The notes beneath the pieces are model-generated. The model was not told where the DNA came from. It was given only the letters and a program-made list of their open reading frames with translations, and made no database searches. 64,000 nt of DNA, taken from positions 1,798,001 to 1,862,000 of the forward strand of contig JAHRBS010000004.1 of NCBI GenBank assembly GCA_024305745.1, read 5' to 3'. A program made the position numbers and the translations under genes. This document shows positions 45,140 through 58,443 of the stretch, one piece after another. Position 1 is the first letter of the stretch, and each line of letters starts with the position of its first letter. The stretch comes from Polyporus tsugae (lineage: Eukaryota > Basidiomycota > Agaricomycetes > Polyporales > Polyporaceae).

Positions 45140-48100
45140 TTACGAGGGAACATCTGACCTAGGAGGTGATACTAGTACTTGTCCTAATGTTCGAAGATCA
45201 AGTCTACTGTCCGCTCGCTGCACTGAACGCTTCTTCAGCCAGTCTAGAGCAGACCGCGCTACATCGACAGCGGAGTCCGGCATCCCTGCCAACTGAGCGA
45301 CCTTGAGCCCATGGCTGTCCCGGTTCACACCAGGCCTCACCCTGTGCGAATAGGTGAAGTAACCGTTCTACGAATAATAAATCACTGCCGCTTTCTGTAT
45401 GGTGACGGTTGGGAGCTCACCTCGATCTCATCCACGTCTGTGCAAAAGAATGTGACCTTCGAGAACGCGCCATGCCCATGATGGCTTTCGGCGTCATGGC
45501 CCAGCATGTCGGCCAGTTCATGGAAATGTGTGGCGAACATAACCCGGCAGCCATTCACAGACAAGAGGTGGTGGACCGTGGCGAAGGCGATAGCGAGACC
45601 ATCGGCCACGGTGGTCCCTCTTCCGACTTCATCCATGATTACCTGGAAATCGATCAGATTACCCCCCAAAACAACAGAAAATAGACACACACCAAGCTCC
45701 TAGGCGTCGCTCGTCGGAGAATGTCACTTGCCTCCAGCATCTCTACCATGAACGTGCTTCGATCGCGAAAGAGGTCATCCTTCGCTCCCACGCGCGAGAA
45801 CACCCTATCCACGATGCCGACTTCTGCTGAATCGGCGGGGACGTAAGACCCAAGTTGGGCTAGTATGGCAATGAGGGCGGTTTGCCGCAGCAGTGTCGAC
45901 TTGCCCGCCATATTGGGTCCGGTTATGACTTGGAGCTGGGAGTTGGGCGTGAAAGTGACCGTGTTCGGTGTGAAGCTTCTTCCAGACGTGAGAAGACCAA
46001 GCTCGACTGTAGGGTGACGTCCGTTCACAACATGATAAGATGAACTGCATATAAATTAGAGCCCGGAAGAATCGATATAGTGCTAGTTGCCCTTACCCTT
46101 CATTTACCACTGGCCGAACGAAGCGCATCGCTACGGCGAGATTTGCAAACGCCAATGTGACGTCAAGTTCGTCAATGATACGCGCATTCCGACGCAGACT
46201 CGCAGATTGGGAAGTGATCTGTTCCAGTGTAAGAATGGTGTAAAGCTGTAATGTAAGGTGGATAGAACATACGTCGTTTCTCAAAATTTCGAATGCCTCC
46301 TTCTCAGCCACTGTGATAGCAAAAGCGGTCTCATTGATCTGCATCGCAAGTTGTGACCAACCCTGATGGAAGAATGTGCAAGTCGACCCGCTTTCCGACA
46401 AGCCAACGAAATCTTTGTCCTTCTTCAATTGCGATGCATGGGTCTTTCGAGCGACATGGACATGCATCCCCTGCCCCGGCGACGCACGCAGCGTCAAAGA
46501 GGGCGCAGCTGGCAGATCATCAGAACAAGATTGTCTTGTGATCACACGGAGCGACCATACCATAGGTAATCTGCAATCGTCGCTCAAGGCTATCCTTCTG
46601 GGCAAGAAGGGACTGCAGTGTCGAATGCAACTTGGTAAGGTGCTCTGAGAACCTAGGAAACCATTAGGACCCTTGTCGTAAACGAACGAAAGCAACGTAC
46701 GTAGGCCTGATTGTCCAGTCAACTATTCCCAACGAGTTCCTTGGATCACGCGTAGACACAAGGCTCATTGAGCTAATGAGAGGCTCGTCTGAGTTGACCT
46801 CGTTATCCGAGACCGCCGTCTCCCGCGGTACAAGCGCTGTACGGACCCGACTGGCCAGCCATTCAAGATCGCTCAACTTCTCCATGAGGGTTTCAATACT
46901 CGCCCACTCGGCGTCGCCTAAATGGTCATCGCCTCTCCCCTCCATCCTCTTTTCCATGAGGATCCTCTCCTTGATAGATGACCAGATATCGACTGTGGTG
47001 CATATCGCCGTCAAATCTTGGAAGCTGCCGCGTCCGAGAAGGAACTTCTGAACAATGCGAGTAGCATCCTCGGCATCACGAAGGGATTGTACCAAGTCCT
47101 GCCGCAGGAAGGGCCGGGCATGGAAGAATGCAACCAGAGACTGGCGAGCATTTATTTCAGCCACCGAGGTACTGGGAGAGCCTGCAGCGTGCCGACACCC
47201 GATGAGCGCGATGCATTGCACAGAGAAACATTGCTACTTACAGAGCCAGCGCGCGAGTAGACGAGTGCCACTACTCGTCACCGTCCGCTTGATTACACTG
47301 AGCAAGCTTCCAGCTGTGCCCCCTTCTCGCAAACCCTCACGGAACTCCAGCGCCTTCACGGTGTGCGAATCAATCTGCATCCTGGAAGTCGACAACTCTC
47401 TGTTGGGAGAAGCGAGGGACGGCATGTGGTCCATGAGGTTTGCGTGCATAAACGCAGTTAGAAGCTCGACTGCATAGCCCTCCTCGCTTGTAAGTGCTGC
47501 TGGGAGGACCTGTTTTGAGGCGTCGATCTGGGCTGTAAGCTCGTCGGGGGTAAGTTGGTCGCCAGAATATCCTTTTGCCGCGTGGGAGGGTTTGGGTGGA
47601 AGAGCGAAGTAGGATACGAAGGAATCCTCCTCGATGACGGCCTTTCGAACCAGGCTGGTGTCATCATCACAAAGGCGTTCATCGAGGATAACCTCTTTAG
47701 GGCTGATGCGCACTACCTCATCCCTCAAGCCGCCCACCGTCGTAGTCTTCGTATAGAATTCCCCCGTAGAAACATCTATCCAAGCAAGACCAACAGGGTT
47801 GTTAGACGCGAAGGATGTCGATGCGCCTTCGCTAGGTTGTTCAGCTTGCACGGACGATACAGAGAGGAGGAAGTTGTTCTCATAGGGATTGAGGAACGGT
47901 TCGTCAATGAGGGTACCAGGGGTGACAATCCGCATAACGCGTCTCTCGAAGGTACCCTTCGCGTCCAAAGGGCGGTCGCGACGGAGCTCCTCGCACATTG
48001 CGACGAAACGATTATGATCTTGAACTAGTATCTTGAGGTACTTGTGCAGGTGCATGATGGGGAATCCACACATCAGTATGCGTTGACCGCCCCATGTCTT

Positions 48101-48940
48101 CTTCGCCAGCTTGATGTTGAGGAGACGAGAAACTTCTGCGGCCTGGTCGAAGTATGACTGTCGGTTTGCAGAGCTGAGCGAATACTCGTTATGCGTGAAA
48201 AGGTTGAGATATACCTCGTAGAACTGGCCAACTCGCGTGAGCAGAATGCAGTGAGGGTATCGGTTGAGATTGTCCAAGACCTCCGTCGCGAGAGGGTTGG
48301 TTGGTGGGGACACTTCTGCGTCTAACACGTTACCCCTCGTGAGTTCAAAGCAGCAATACGCGTAAATCATTACTGCCCACCATCCAAAGTCTGCTTCGGT
48401 GTCTTGCGCTTCCTTCGCTTGGGTACCCTCTCCTCCGCATCCTCGAGCGTCGAAGCCGTCTCAGAAAGGCTCGATTTGACACGTCTCCGCCTCGTCTTCT
48501 TGACTGAGGCGAGGTCTAAATCTTTGCACATTAAGCTACCAGATGGCTCTGTATCGTGCAACGATTGTTCGGGAGCTGGCGAACCCGTCTCTTCCGCTAA
48601 CAAAGGGCAGCCGACCAATTGGTATAGGAGTTAGGGAGGAGATATATTAGTCTGCATAGAAGTGCGCACGTATGGAAGAGGTAACGTTCCCGTGCGCGAC
48701 TACAGGCTCTCTGAGGCCCCCTATCCACTCGCTGAGTGGAGGCGACAGAGTGCCATCGGGAAGGACGCGTCCAGTCGGGAGCTCGGCGTATTTCTTCTTG
48801 GTGACTTTCAGTTTCCTGACTGGTTGGGTCCCTTCCTCTGAGTCTGCGAGCAGTGAACGCGTGTTGATGTGTCTTTTAAAATGCAAACAGACCGCTCTCC
48901 TAGCGCAGCATGCAATAGAAGAGGAATGCGTCGAGAGCAT
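45140..48940 (-). CDS. MSH1: Mitochondrial DNA mismatch repair protein MutS homologue 1
   Basis: Eleven exons: 48940-48670, 48596-48381, 48315-48215, 48157-47242, 47181-46701, 46652-46561, 46508-46273, 46218-46097, 46044-45693, 45642-45421 and 45367-45140 (1078 residues). It binds mismatched DNA in mitochondria and maintains mtDNA. Visible: presequence-like N-terminus ([18 protein letters not shown]), MutS domain I with [10 protein letters not shown] and the aromatic motif, connector, lever region, Walker [13 protein letters not shown], Walker [11 protein letters not shown] and the [11 protein letters not shown] motif. MSH1 rather than MSH2-6 is shown by [21 protein letters not shown] and [20 protein letters not shown]. 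The region after residue 90 is basic and low-complexity ([11 protein letters not shown]). The second donor (GTGGGC) is weak but is the only one that keeps frame. Confidence 0.92.
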
Positions 48941-49139
48941 CTACGCAGAGACGCGAGGGAGGAAGAGGGGTGAATGGAATGGAAGTGACCAAGTCAGTAT
49001 GGGCGCCAGACGAGCCACGCGCCCATTAGTGGGGCGGAGTTTGAAACCGCCAGCGACCCAAGTTGCCTTCGGGTTCCACGACGAAAAAGCCGTCGCCGCC
49101 CACGTCTCCCTTCCACTCGCATTCCATCCTCTCTCCACC
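48941..49139. promoter_or_regulatory. Bidirectional promoter, MSH1 and septin
   Basis: Only 199 bases lie between the start codons, so transcription start sites or leaders must be very close or overlap. Confidence 0.6.
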
Positions 49140-50858
49140 ATGTCGTTCGCTGGCAGACGTAGGGGCAACAAGGTCAAGAAGGGTGTTCAGTTCACCGTCA
49201 TGGTCGTCGGTAAGACATCCCATTTCTCACACGTTCCGCCTGCCAACGCGCACGGACTATGCGCGTCCATTCAACCATACCCCCCCTCCTCCAAAGCCGT
49301 ATACCAGTCCTGACAGTGGCTTTGTTGCGCAGGTGCTTCTGGCACTGGTCGTACCACCTTCGTGAACACTCTCTGCGAATCAGAGGTCCTCCCCCACAAG
49401 GTCTGCGACTCTCCTGAGACCGCTCACGTTGAAGAGGGCATCAGGATCAAGCCCGTCAACGTCGGTGCGTACATACCTCTTGTCTGCATGCCCTGCGCCT
49501 CTGACCAATCGTACAGAGCTTGAGGAGGATGGTGTTCGTATCGCCCTCACCATTGTTGATACCCCCGGATTCGGTGACAACATTGACAACGAGTTCGCGT
49601 ACGCACATTTATTCGTCAGCCGAAGGGCAGTCACTGAACCTCTCCTCCCACACTAGCTTCCAAGAGATTGTTGGCCACCTTGAACGCCAATATGATGATA
49701 TTCTCGCCGAGGAGTCCCGTATCAAACGTAACCCCCGTTTCAGGGACAACAGGGTACATGCCCTCCTCTACTTCATCTCCCCCACTGGTCACGCGTACGT
49801 ACCTTCCTCCCGGTTCCACGATTAACATGTATCTCATGTTCATGAAGCCTGCGGGAGATTGACATCGAGTTGATGCGTCGGCTCTCGCCCCGTGTCAACG
49901 TCATCCCTGTCATTGGTAAGGCCGACTCGCTTACCCCGAGCGAACTCCGTGGCTTCAAGAAACGGGTGGGTGCATACATGGGTGCCATCAGTGGATGCGT
50001 ATTGATAAAGACTTCCCAGATTATGGAAGACATCGAGTACTACGATATCCCAGTGTACAACTTCCCGTATGACATCGAGGAGGATGACGAGGAGACGATC
50101 CAGGACAACAGCGAGCTCCGCGTTCGTGCACCGCGCATCCGTGTCAAAGACTTATTGAGCTAACCCTTTTGTGCAGGCCATGATGCCGTTCTCCATCATT
50201 GGCTCCGAGGAGGAGATCGAGATGGACGGCCAGCCCGTCCGCGCCCGGATCTACCCGTGGGGTATTGCTGAGGTCGACAACCCTAAGCACTGTGACTTCA
50301 GCCGCCTCCGGGGCGCCTTGCTCAAGTGAGTTCCGGGCTATTGCGTCTTGACAAGGTGTTGTAGCTAATCATATGTGCAAAGCACCCATTTGGCGGACCT
50401 CAAGGCATTGACGCACGATGTGCTCTACGAGACGTACCGTACTGAGAAGCTCTCGAGGACCGTGCATTCCGACACTCAGTATGTGGTTTGCAGCTGGCAG
50501 AGATCGATGCTGAGATTAACAGGGGGAACAGGGACTCCTCGATCCTTCCGGAGGAGCTTGCGAGCCAGAGTGTCCGTCTCAAGGAGGAGCAGCTCCGCAG
50601 GGAGGAGGAGAAGGTGGATGGATTTCTACGTGTTTCAGACTTGTGCGCTGACATTGTATCATTCAGCTGCGCGAGATCGAGCTTCGCGTCCAGCGCGAGA
50701 TTAACGAGAAGAGGCAGGAGCTTTTGGCGAAGGAAGAATCGCTCAGGTGAGTTCGGCTGATGCGTCCGTGGGGAGAGTCACAAGTTGATGTCATGGATCG
50801 CAGGAATCTCGAGAGTCGGCTCGCAGCGCAAGGTTCCCAGTCGGAGTTCCGCGAGTGA
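49140..50858 (+). CDS. Septin, Cdc11 type
   Basis: Eleven exons: 49140-49209, 49333-49464, 49517-49598, 49657-49794, 49848-49965, 50020-50121, 50177-50325, 50383-50478, 50523-50613, 50667-50746 and 50804-50858 (370 residues). GTP-binding filament protein of the bud neck, septum and hyphal cortex. Visible: polybasic region (GRRRGNKVKKG), G1 GASGTGRTTF, G3 DTPGFGDN, G4 GKADSLTP, the septin unique element (IYPWGIAEVDNPKHCDF) and a C-terminal coiled coil (SVRLKEEQLRREEEK, QREINEKRQELLAKEES). The subgroup (Cdc11/AspA) is from the N-terminus. The intron at 50479-50522 is 44 bases; alternatives of 15 or 32 bases are less likely, and this choice yields TVHSDTQGNRDSSILPEE. The C-terminus (about 18 residues after the last splice) is not strongly constrained. 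Confidence 0.9.
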
Positions 50859-52211
50859 TCTACGATCTCATAACGGTCGCGCTCGAAAACCTCATCCCCA
50901 AGACTCCGGTACTTATACCCTATGTGTTCGGCTCACCCTCGTTGTTCTCCCATTGGTCGTGGGTTCTCATACGGATGGTATACTATCACCGTTTCAATAT
51001 GTAGCCCCGCGATACGTCTTGCCCTGGTGCCATCTTGCGTCTTGTTGCTCTTTTTCCGAACTTGGCAGTGTTGTGAGGCTTCCCGTTGGTAGCACGATGT
51101 CCTTCCGCTCTTTTGGACCGCGTAATGGTTTCATCTGTGGTCACATGTATATTTGCCCCAATGCCTGCCAATGTGAAATTGGAAACATGCGAAACGTTTG
51201 TTTCCGGAGTAGGCTGTGTATGAAAGCGCCGACGACTGGGGCAGAAGCGGGACAGAAGATGGGATGTGTAAGTGCCTCAGGTGTATCTATACCGTAGACG
51301 AGACATAGAAGAACTGATGGGCGGAGAAGAAGGAGCGGGAGATATGATGATCAGAAATAGATGAGTGCATCTGTTACTCTGCTGTGCGGATTGGACGATT
51401 CAGAACACATTCACGCAGGCTGCAGTATGCTTCGGTTTCACAGAATGCATATGTCGATACACCGGGACGGTAGATTGGGTGTCATGCGGGGGCATTTATG
51501 AGGGCCACCCGTGGGGGTAGCCTGTGTCGGCGGTTGCAAATTAGAGAAGGGGGCGGGGGTGGCACGGTATGGATCCCGCCGTCGTAGCGGATGTGGATGT
51601 GGCGCACAGGGAATAAAGTGGCCCGCGTGCATCCTTGTCGACGGCCATGCTAGTCTATGTGGTAGGTAATTGGGCCATTCGATAATTCGGCGCAGCAGGT
51701 CCTTCGCGGCTACGCACCTCCCCGGTCCTCCCGCGCCATTTGTCTTGCCGATCTTCAACAATTCCGTCTCTGACCACACACCACTGACGCTCCGCTTGCC
51801 AGTGTCCGCCGTCTCTTCCTCTTCCTCTCCTCACCGCCCCATACACCTCTAGCATATATGCGGTGGAACCGCTTGCCGATCGATCTCACCTACCGAGCTT
51901 AGTGCTTGTGGCGCGCGACGCGCACTGTAGTAACCGATATAGTCGAGCCCGCCATCTCGGACCCGCACGACGCGTTCCAGCGCGCCCTCGCTGCTTTTCG
52001 TCGTCCTTTCACTGTCGTCTCTGCTTCCATTCACCCCCTGTCTTGCTTGTGGACAATAACGGACGCTTCAAGGAACTAGCCTTAATAGGCTTCTTGTTTG
52101 CCTGAACAAGCGACTCCCCCGGTCGAGGAGCTCTTGCTAGAACGAGAAGTGCGCGACAGCTGCACACACAGTCCACGTCGTCCGCGCGACCCTCGCTCCT
52201 CACTGCTCGCC
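50859..52211. other. 1.35 kb spacer
   Basis: 3' flank of the septin gene and promoter of the MIT-domain gene. A long plus-strand frame at 50785-51297 overlaps the septin end in another frame and has no domain. Nothing else supported. Confidence 0.5.
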
Positions 52212-55200
52212 ATGGAACTCGACTACGACAGCCGTCCGGTGTCTGTAGTCCATCGAGGTCGGGACTGGACAACAGCAGCGCTTAATGGCTCGGGAACGCT
52301 GGTATCGACCTCTTCCTCCTCCAACTTCGCCCCGCGCCGTCGCTCCACTGTCGCCCATACGCCTCCTCCCCCTGGCCCGCCTCCGTCCCAGCCCATCCCG
52401 AGTGTGCCTCCGGTCATGGGCCTATCACGCTATGAAGCCTATGATGGATTGCCAGATGCATCAGGATCAGGTCCCGATGTTCCCAGCATGAATACAACAT
52501 ACGCGCGCCCATCGCCCTCGCCCGGCCTAGCTGCAGTCACCGCATTCTCCCAAGCCAGATACGCATCCATCTCCAACAACGGCTACTCGCCCCCTACGCT
52601 CAGCAGCAATCCCTCCTCAGAGAATCTCGCCGACTCTCCACCCCCTTCCATGCTCCGTGGCCCAGCGGTGCAGCTTGCCTCGACGGATTCTGGAGACAAA
52701 CACCTACTGCCCCCAATGGACCAACGATCTGGGCAGCCCCGGCCATCATCGCGACGGGCTCTGACGAAGGCGTTGGAGCTTGCGCGAGAAGCTGTAAGGC
52801 TCGACTCGACCAATGACGATCCCTATGGTGCCGTAATGGCCTATGCGAAGAGTGTGGCGCTCCTGAGCGAGGTGATGGAGAGGGTAATGAGAGGAGAAGA
52901 CAGTACCGAGTCGAGGCGAGGGAAAGGAAGGCGGAGAAGTGTTGTTGCACAGGAGGAGGAGGTACGAAGGCTGAAATCAATCGTGAGTGGCAGAGTTGTC
53001 TTTGTGTGCTCTCACCTAAGTGGATGCTCCGTTCGTGCACTACAGCATGACACATACGCAGATCGTATGAACATACTCAGTGTGGTCTACGACATCCCCC
53101 TTCCACCGCATTCGCCACCCTCTGTCTCCTCCGTGTCTGTTTCAAGCGACTCAACACGGCCTTCATCCCCCGCATCAATATCGCCAACTTCTGAAGCCTC
53201 CGATTTCAGCAGCCATCCACGCTCACCATCACGCTCGCGAGAACGAGGGAACCGTTACTCGTCGGAAACTGCCAGAGGCGACAGTACCACAGATGACGAG
53301 TCCGGCGCACTTAGCCGCAATAGCAGCTACGCAAGTCTCTCCCCCCTTCCCGGGCGCTCTCTACAATCCGTCCATGGAACAGCCTCACCTGTACACCCAT
53401 ACGCCGCCGCTGCGGCCCCAGTAGCGGCTTCGCCCGTTGGCCCTGGCTCCCGACAATCACTAATTCGCGCAAACAGGCCCCGAGCATCATCAACATTACC
53501 CCCCCCTGCACCTCCACCGACGTTTCTTCCTCCTCCAGCACCATCGCCAACACGAGCTGACCAACCTGACCTTACGCCCACGCAAACACTGCGCCCAGTC
53601 GATATCGTCCGCTCGCGCGGGAACTCGGTGAGCCACAAACGCACTAACTCTGGCACCCGGTTAGCTGCCCTCCGCGAGGAGTCGTTCGATGGCGGAGTTC
53701 CTCATGAATCAAACCATGCTCTCGAGGAGTCGCCGCGTTCAAGATCTCGTCTGAACGTTTCCCATGGGGCGTCCCCGCCTTTACCTCCTCTCCCCATCCC
53801 TTCTCCTGATTCCCAGACTTTTCGAATCCTGGGTACGGCGGAGCCAGCGTCGCCTCCGCCTCCCGCTAGTCCAGGTAACTTTACGACGCCGCGACCCAGA
53901 GGTGGTTCTACGCCCTCGGTTCGCTCAGAGGTTACGCCGACTAGCAAGCTGATGCTTATCAACACCTCACCGGCAATGGGCACCATTCACCAACGACGAG
54001 GGAAGTCATCTGCACCACCATCCACCTTGGGGGATGCACCGTCGCCCACAGACTCAACGGCGTCTGCAGCCTCCGTTCCGAACGTGGGCAGTAGGATAGT
54101 GTCGGCCCTCCCCGCCAGCACTGTTAGCAGTCTTGGTATTGGCCGGACTCGCGCCATATCACAACCAGGTAGACGCCCCTCTATTGTCAGCGCAAATTCA
54201 TACTCAACGCCTGCGCCTGCGGGCTTGCCAGCCCCGCGTAAACCGTCGATACCTTCCCGTCTCAACCCCTCCGCACCTCCCCAAATCACCGTCAACACGG
54301 CGATCCTGTCGCCACAACTGACGCTATCGAGCCTTTCGCTGACCTCTCCGCCACTCGTTCCGCCACCTCCGATACCTTATGCAAATATACCCACCGCACC
54401 GCTCAGCCCCTTCCCTTCATCCGCACCGTCAGATCCCCTCCGTAAACCGTACCACATGATGTCCCTCCTCAGGCAGACGATGACGTCCAAGACCGGCGGG
54501 TATGTCACCCGCCGGCTACACGTCCCGCAGGAGGTCTGGTCGCAAGGCGGCGCAAAGCTGACGAACGTACCTGAGAAGATCCGTGTCGTCGAGGTGCTCT
54601 GCTCCGCGCTCGAGGAGCTCGCGCACTGCTCCGCGGAGTACTTTGGCGCGGGCAACGTCAGCAGCGGGATGGCGTTGGGCATCGGCGCGATTGGCAGGAA
54701 GGAGGGCGAGCAGTGGGCTGCGAAGCTGGAGGAGTTCTCGAGCGTGTGCGATGGCGTTGTCGGCCAGTTCGGGAAGAAGCTGGGTGTGGGCGAGGGTTTC
54801 GTGACCAAGAAGAGCAGTGGTGTGAGTACCGGTCTCGTCCTTTTCAAGGCCTTTTCGCGTCAAGTTCTGGTGATTGACGTGCGCACGCGCGCGCGTGCCG
54901 ATCCGCAGGTCACTTCGTGGGGGGGCCGACTCACTCGACAGTTCGACAAAATCACGAACGGAAAGAAGTGCGTGTGATGCTCTTGGCTTGATCGCAAACG
55001 GCAGACTGACACTCGCCAATGGACAGCTTGGACTCGCCCGCGCTGTACGTGCAGGGCCTCTCGAGGCTCTTCCAGGTCGCCCAGGTCCTCGACGAGCACA
55101 CCAAGGCCGCAGCGCCGCAGGGCATGGCTCTGCTGTACGTTGCGTTCCCGCTAGACGTGCGCTCTGCGCTTGACATGAAGCTGCGGCACGCGTCCGAGTT

Positions 55201-55294
55201 CTTCGCAAAGGTCGTGCTCACGTTCGTCATCCGTGACATGGCGCTCCTTCTCGACAAGTACGTGAAGAAGTGCGAGAAGTGGCTCGCGGAGTGA
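52212..55294 (+). CDS. MIT-domain protein with long disordered regions
   Basis: Exons 52212-52982, 53046-54821, 54909-54967 and 55027-55294 give 957 residues. A three-helix MIT (microtubule interacting and transport) domain spans about residues 179-275 (RRALTKALELAREAVRLD, YGAVMAYAKSVALLSEVMERV, then after the first splice HDTYADRMNILSVVYDIPLP). MIT domains bind ESCRT-III tails in endosome sorting, abscission or vacuolar traffic. The rest is Ser/Pro/Thr-rich and disordered up to about 790. A conserved-looking C-terminal part follows (KPYHMMSLLRQTMTSKTGGYVTRRLHVPQEVW ... LRHASEFFAKVVLTFVIRDMALLLDKYV). The first intron (52983-53045) is in frame but removed, as it splits the third MIT helix. Start chosen at the first ATG of the frame. 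No enzyme domain. Confidence 0.85.
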
Positions 55295-56434
55295 TGCCGA
55301 GTGGTGATGCGCGGCGCGACGGTCCCTCGTGGAGATAGTGTGGGTGTACATAGGCAAGCGCGGCGTTGGGACGGACGATGCACGGACGGATGGGGACGGA
55401 CGGAGGAATGCAGCGACGCGGATGTGCCGATGTGGAACAGTAATGTTGTTGTTGACGATGGATGAACCCCCGTCGGCTGCCTACGTGTATTGCCCTTCCC
55501 CTTTCACATCAGCGTACATACAATCCGGCTCCTTCATTCACACGACGCACGCACAGCGGCTTTTTCTTACGCACCCGGGGATGGTTTTTAGGAAGGCAGT
55601 TTCGTATCACATATATCGTGTAAAATTATGCTTATGGGATAGAATGTCTTCGTTTCCTGTCATCTCTTATTGTCTTCTTCACTTCGGTTTTTCCCCCACC
55701 CTGATCTCACCGGTACCGTTTTGGATTTCTCTTTTCGTTTGGATCGCGTCCGCCGTTGGCTGTTGTGCGTGTGCATACTTTACTTGTCTGGTCCATCGAC
55801 TTAGTGGTCAATGATCATTTTCTCTCACCAATATGCATGGAACAGTCGTTCGGACTCAGACTTGGAAATACTCGTGAAACAACCGATATGAATTGTCTAG
55901 GGTCAGATCAACAGCATGCATTCATGAATCGAAAGCTTGTACAAACGAAGAATCCGAAAATACAGTGATGAGAGCGAGCAATGTGGGATGTGGGATACGG
56001 GATGCAAAATGATACACGGTGGGGACTCTGGGGAGGGGATAAATAGAGGGTATGATCGGAACTATGCCCAAAGACATACAAGTTTTCCGGGGAATGACAG
56101 AGGCTATGTGACATGAGGAGTGGTGAACATGGTCCAGGCATGATATGGATGTGAGCGTGAGTGCTATGTACGTACAGAGGGGACGGAATGACGACGATGA
56201 TGAGAGAAAAACAGAAAGCGACAAAGGTTGGCGGGAAAAGGGACTCGTCGTCTACAGCGCCCTTTGGATACTTCAGTCGAGCGACAGCCGAAGCCGCTTA
56301 TCGCGTTCCAAGAGGCGCCATCGCCGAGTGAACAGGGGTCAGGCGGTAGGGACCCAACTCCCGTGGAGGTGTGGGTTCCTTCCCGCGCAGCCGACTAATG
56401 ATGCGGAGACGCAACACTGAAAGGGTCGGGGGGA
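55295..56434. other. Convergent 3' spacer, 1.1 kb
   Basis: Between the stops of the MIT gene (plus) and the Ies1-like gene (minus). T-rich, with several ATG-poor stretches; no coding sequence supported. Confidence 0.5.
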
Positions 56435-58443
56435 TCATGAGCGGACGAAGACTCGTGGTACCCGAACAAGACAAAACGGACCATAATCCAGCCGAGTATT
56501 TTCATCAGCATAGGCCTCGTCGTCAGAGTCCACCAATGGATCAGTCGTCATTGAGACGTGCCAAGCCTCTATGGGGCCGACCAACTTCAGTCGAGCTGTT
56601 GGATCACAAAGAAAACTCTGAAAATGCTTACGCTCCAGCATACTTCGTTTGGGGGTATCCGGAGACGAGGGTGTATACTGCGGAACATTGAAGACAGACC
56701 GGGTGGGCGCAGAAGAGCATGGATAGGGTTCGTGGACGAAGAGAGGCGCGTGAGATGCAGACCCTCGATGCTTCCTTGATTGCGCTCGTACGGGCTTGCC
56801 ATTGGTGTGCAGCAGGTCAATGTTGGGACCCAATGGCGGCCTAGGGTAAGGATCTGCGACTGCACGAGGAAGAGAACCGCGAGGAATGTCTGAGTAGCCA
56901 CCCGGAGAATGTTGCCGGTGCGGAGAAAGGTGGCGATGTTCGGGCAAATCCTGAGGCCCAGACGACGAAAGGCGCCTGAACGGCGGCCGGCCGGGTCCTG
57001 CGAAATGGTGAGCGCATGTGGCTTGAAGTTAACGGCAGACGTACCCTCGAGCATGTCTTCGTCCCTGAAGGAATACGGGACTGAGTACTGGCTATCCGCA
57101 GGCGAGACTTCCCGCATTCTGAATACGGACCCTGTTTCGGCAAGGTCCTTTCCCTTGCCCTTGCCACGCCCTTTAGTGCCGCTACCCTGAGGCCTCATGA
57201 GGTCGCCTTCTGGATCCTTAGAGAACTCTTTGGCTTTCGTCTCCAAGAAGCGTCTGCGTAGGTCTGTCATGTCAAGACCCCGTTGATGCTCTTCTGCGGT
57301 GTCAATGTTTTCGGCCCTAGCCTCGGCGTCGGTTAAATAAACGAAGAGGGGTACCCAGTCTGGAGGGTCCTCGGAGTTGGCGTCAGAAAACGGATTGGGA
57401 GAGGGGGCTTCGTGATAGTGATAGCAAAGCCAGAGGAACGCCCGCGCTCGAGACTTTGAAGATATGCGCACAGGGGTGAACAAATCCAAGAAGTCGATTG
57501 CTGCAAGGGGTGGGAAGTGGGTCCGTGCGATGGTCTGCAAGTATTGAGTTGGAACCATCGTCAGCTACATGCCTAGGGTGGAGTATGCCTGACAGCACGC
57601 ATACCGGAGAATGGTTGGCGAAGACAAATATGAGGTTGACAATACTGGTCGGGGGTATCTTACCAGAGCGCTTGGAAACGGACATTAACGTCGGCTGGAA
57701 GGTCACAAGACGAATGTGAAAAGGTCCGACTTACAGGCCGTGCGAGAACATCGCCTGGGGTAGTGCACATTCCTTGCCCCTCCCCAGGCATGAAGCAGGA
57801 CTTGAGGATGTTCTTGATTCGGGGAGCATCTTGAAGGTTGCCGTTTGTTCGCTGGAGGGCGGGAACTGGATGATATGTTCTAAGAGCGGTCTTCATCTCG
57901 GGGAAAACTAGAGGACGAAAGTGCTGGTTAGCTCGGGCTTGCTCCCCGCCGTGTAGGCCCCTGTACGACACGAAGGAGCAGAAAGAGAGCCGTCGTAAAG
58001 TACTGGTTATATGCGCTACTTTCGCCGACAATGTATGACAGATAAGTACTCACAAGCCATGGTAGTGTTGATGCGCCCGACATTTGAGAGAAGGGATATC
58101 ATGGCGAACTCGTTACCAAATTCGGGAGATTCCCTGATCTTGTCGCGGGACGCCTTTGAGCATTTGGGGGAATGGATCAAGGCGTTGACATAGAGGTCGC
58201 GGAATGTGACTCTTGTACCGGCGGGATCACCACGGATGGTTGTATGAGGATCGGTGAAGGCCGCATGCCTGTCGGCGAAGATAGCGTGTAACATGTCATA
58301 CTGGAGGTCGACGCGCGTGAGGGGTTCGCCGTCCTGGCGTTTGACGGCGAGGTTCTTCTTGTGCTGCGACTGTGAACTATGGTGGGCAATGGTGAGCTCA
58401 GCGCAGGGGACGAGAGGGGCAGTACGAACCTTGCAGGCGGCAT
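56435..58443 (-). CDS. INO80 chromatin-remodelling complex subunit, Ies1-like
   Basis: Exons 58443-58430, 58376-58054, 57907-57735, 57694-57605, 57534-57045 and 56997-56435 (550 residues). Fungal Ies1 is a nuclear subunit of the INO80 nucleosome remodeller. Recognised by the blocks KRQDGEPLTRVDLQYDMLHAIF, VTFRDLYVNALIHSPK, SNVGRINTTMAFFPEMKT, RTYHPVPALQRTNGNLQDAPRIKNIL, PPTSIVNLIFVFANHS and RARAFLWLCYHYHEAPSPNPF. The C-terminal third is Pro/Arg/Ser-rich and ends with an acidic segment (DPLVDSDDEAYADEN). The first exon has 14 bases. One intron is 40 bases (57695-57734). A 36-base in-frame GT-AG segment in the last exon (about 56605-56640) may also be spliced; I left it in. Confidence 0.85.

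Noticed and set aside
47234..48370. One continuous exon across the start of MSH1
   Set aside because: The frame is open, but GTATATC...CGACAG (48158-48214) interrupts the conserved GQFYESYFDQ motif and is clearly an intron.
50383..50523. A 32-base intron (50462-50493) or a frameshift in the septin gene
   Set aside because: A 44-base intron at 50479-50522 with GTATGT donor and AACAG acceptor restores the frame and a sensible coiled-coil sequence.
50785..51297. A 170-residue open frame downstream of the septin gene
   Set aside because: It overlaps the last septin exon in another frame, has no domain and no neighbouring exons.
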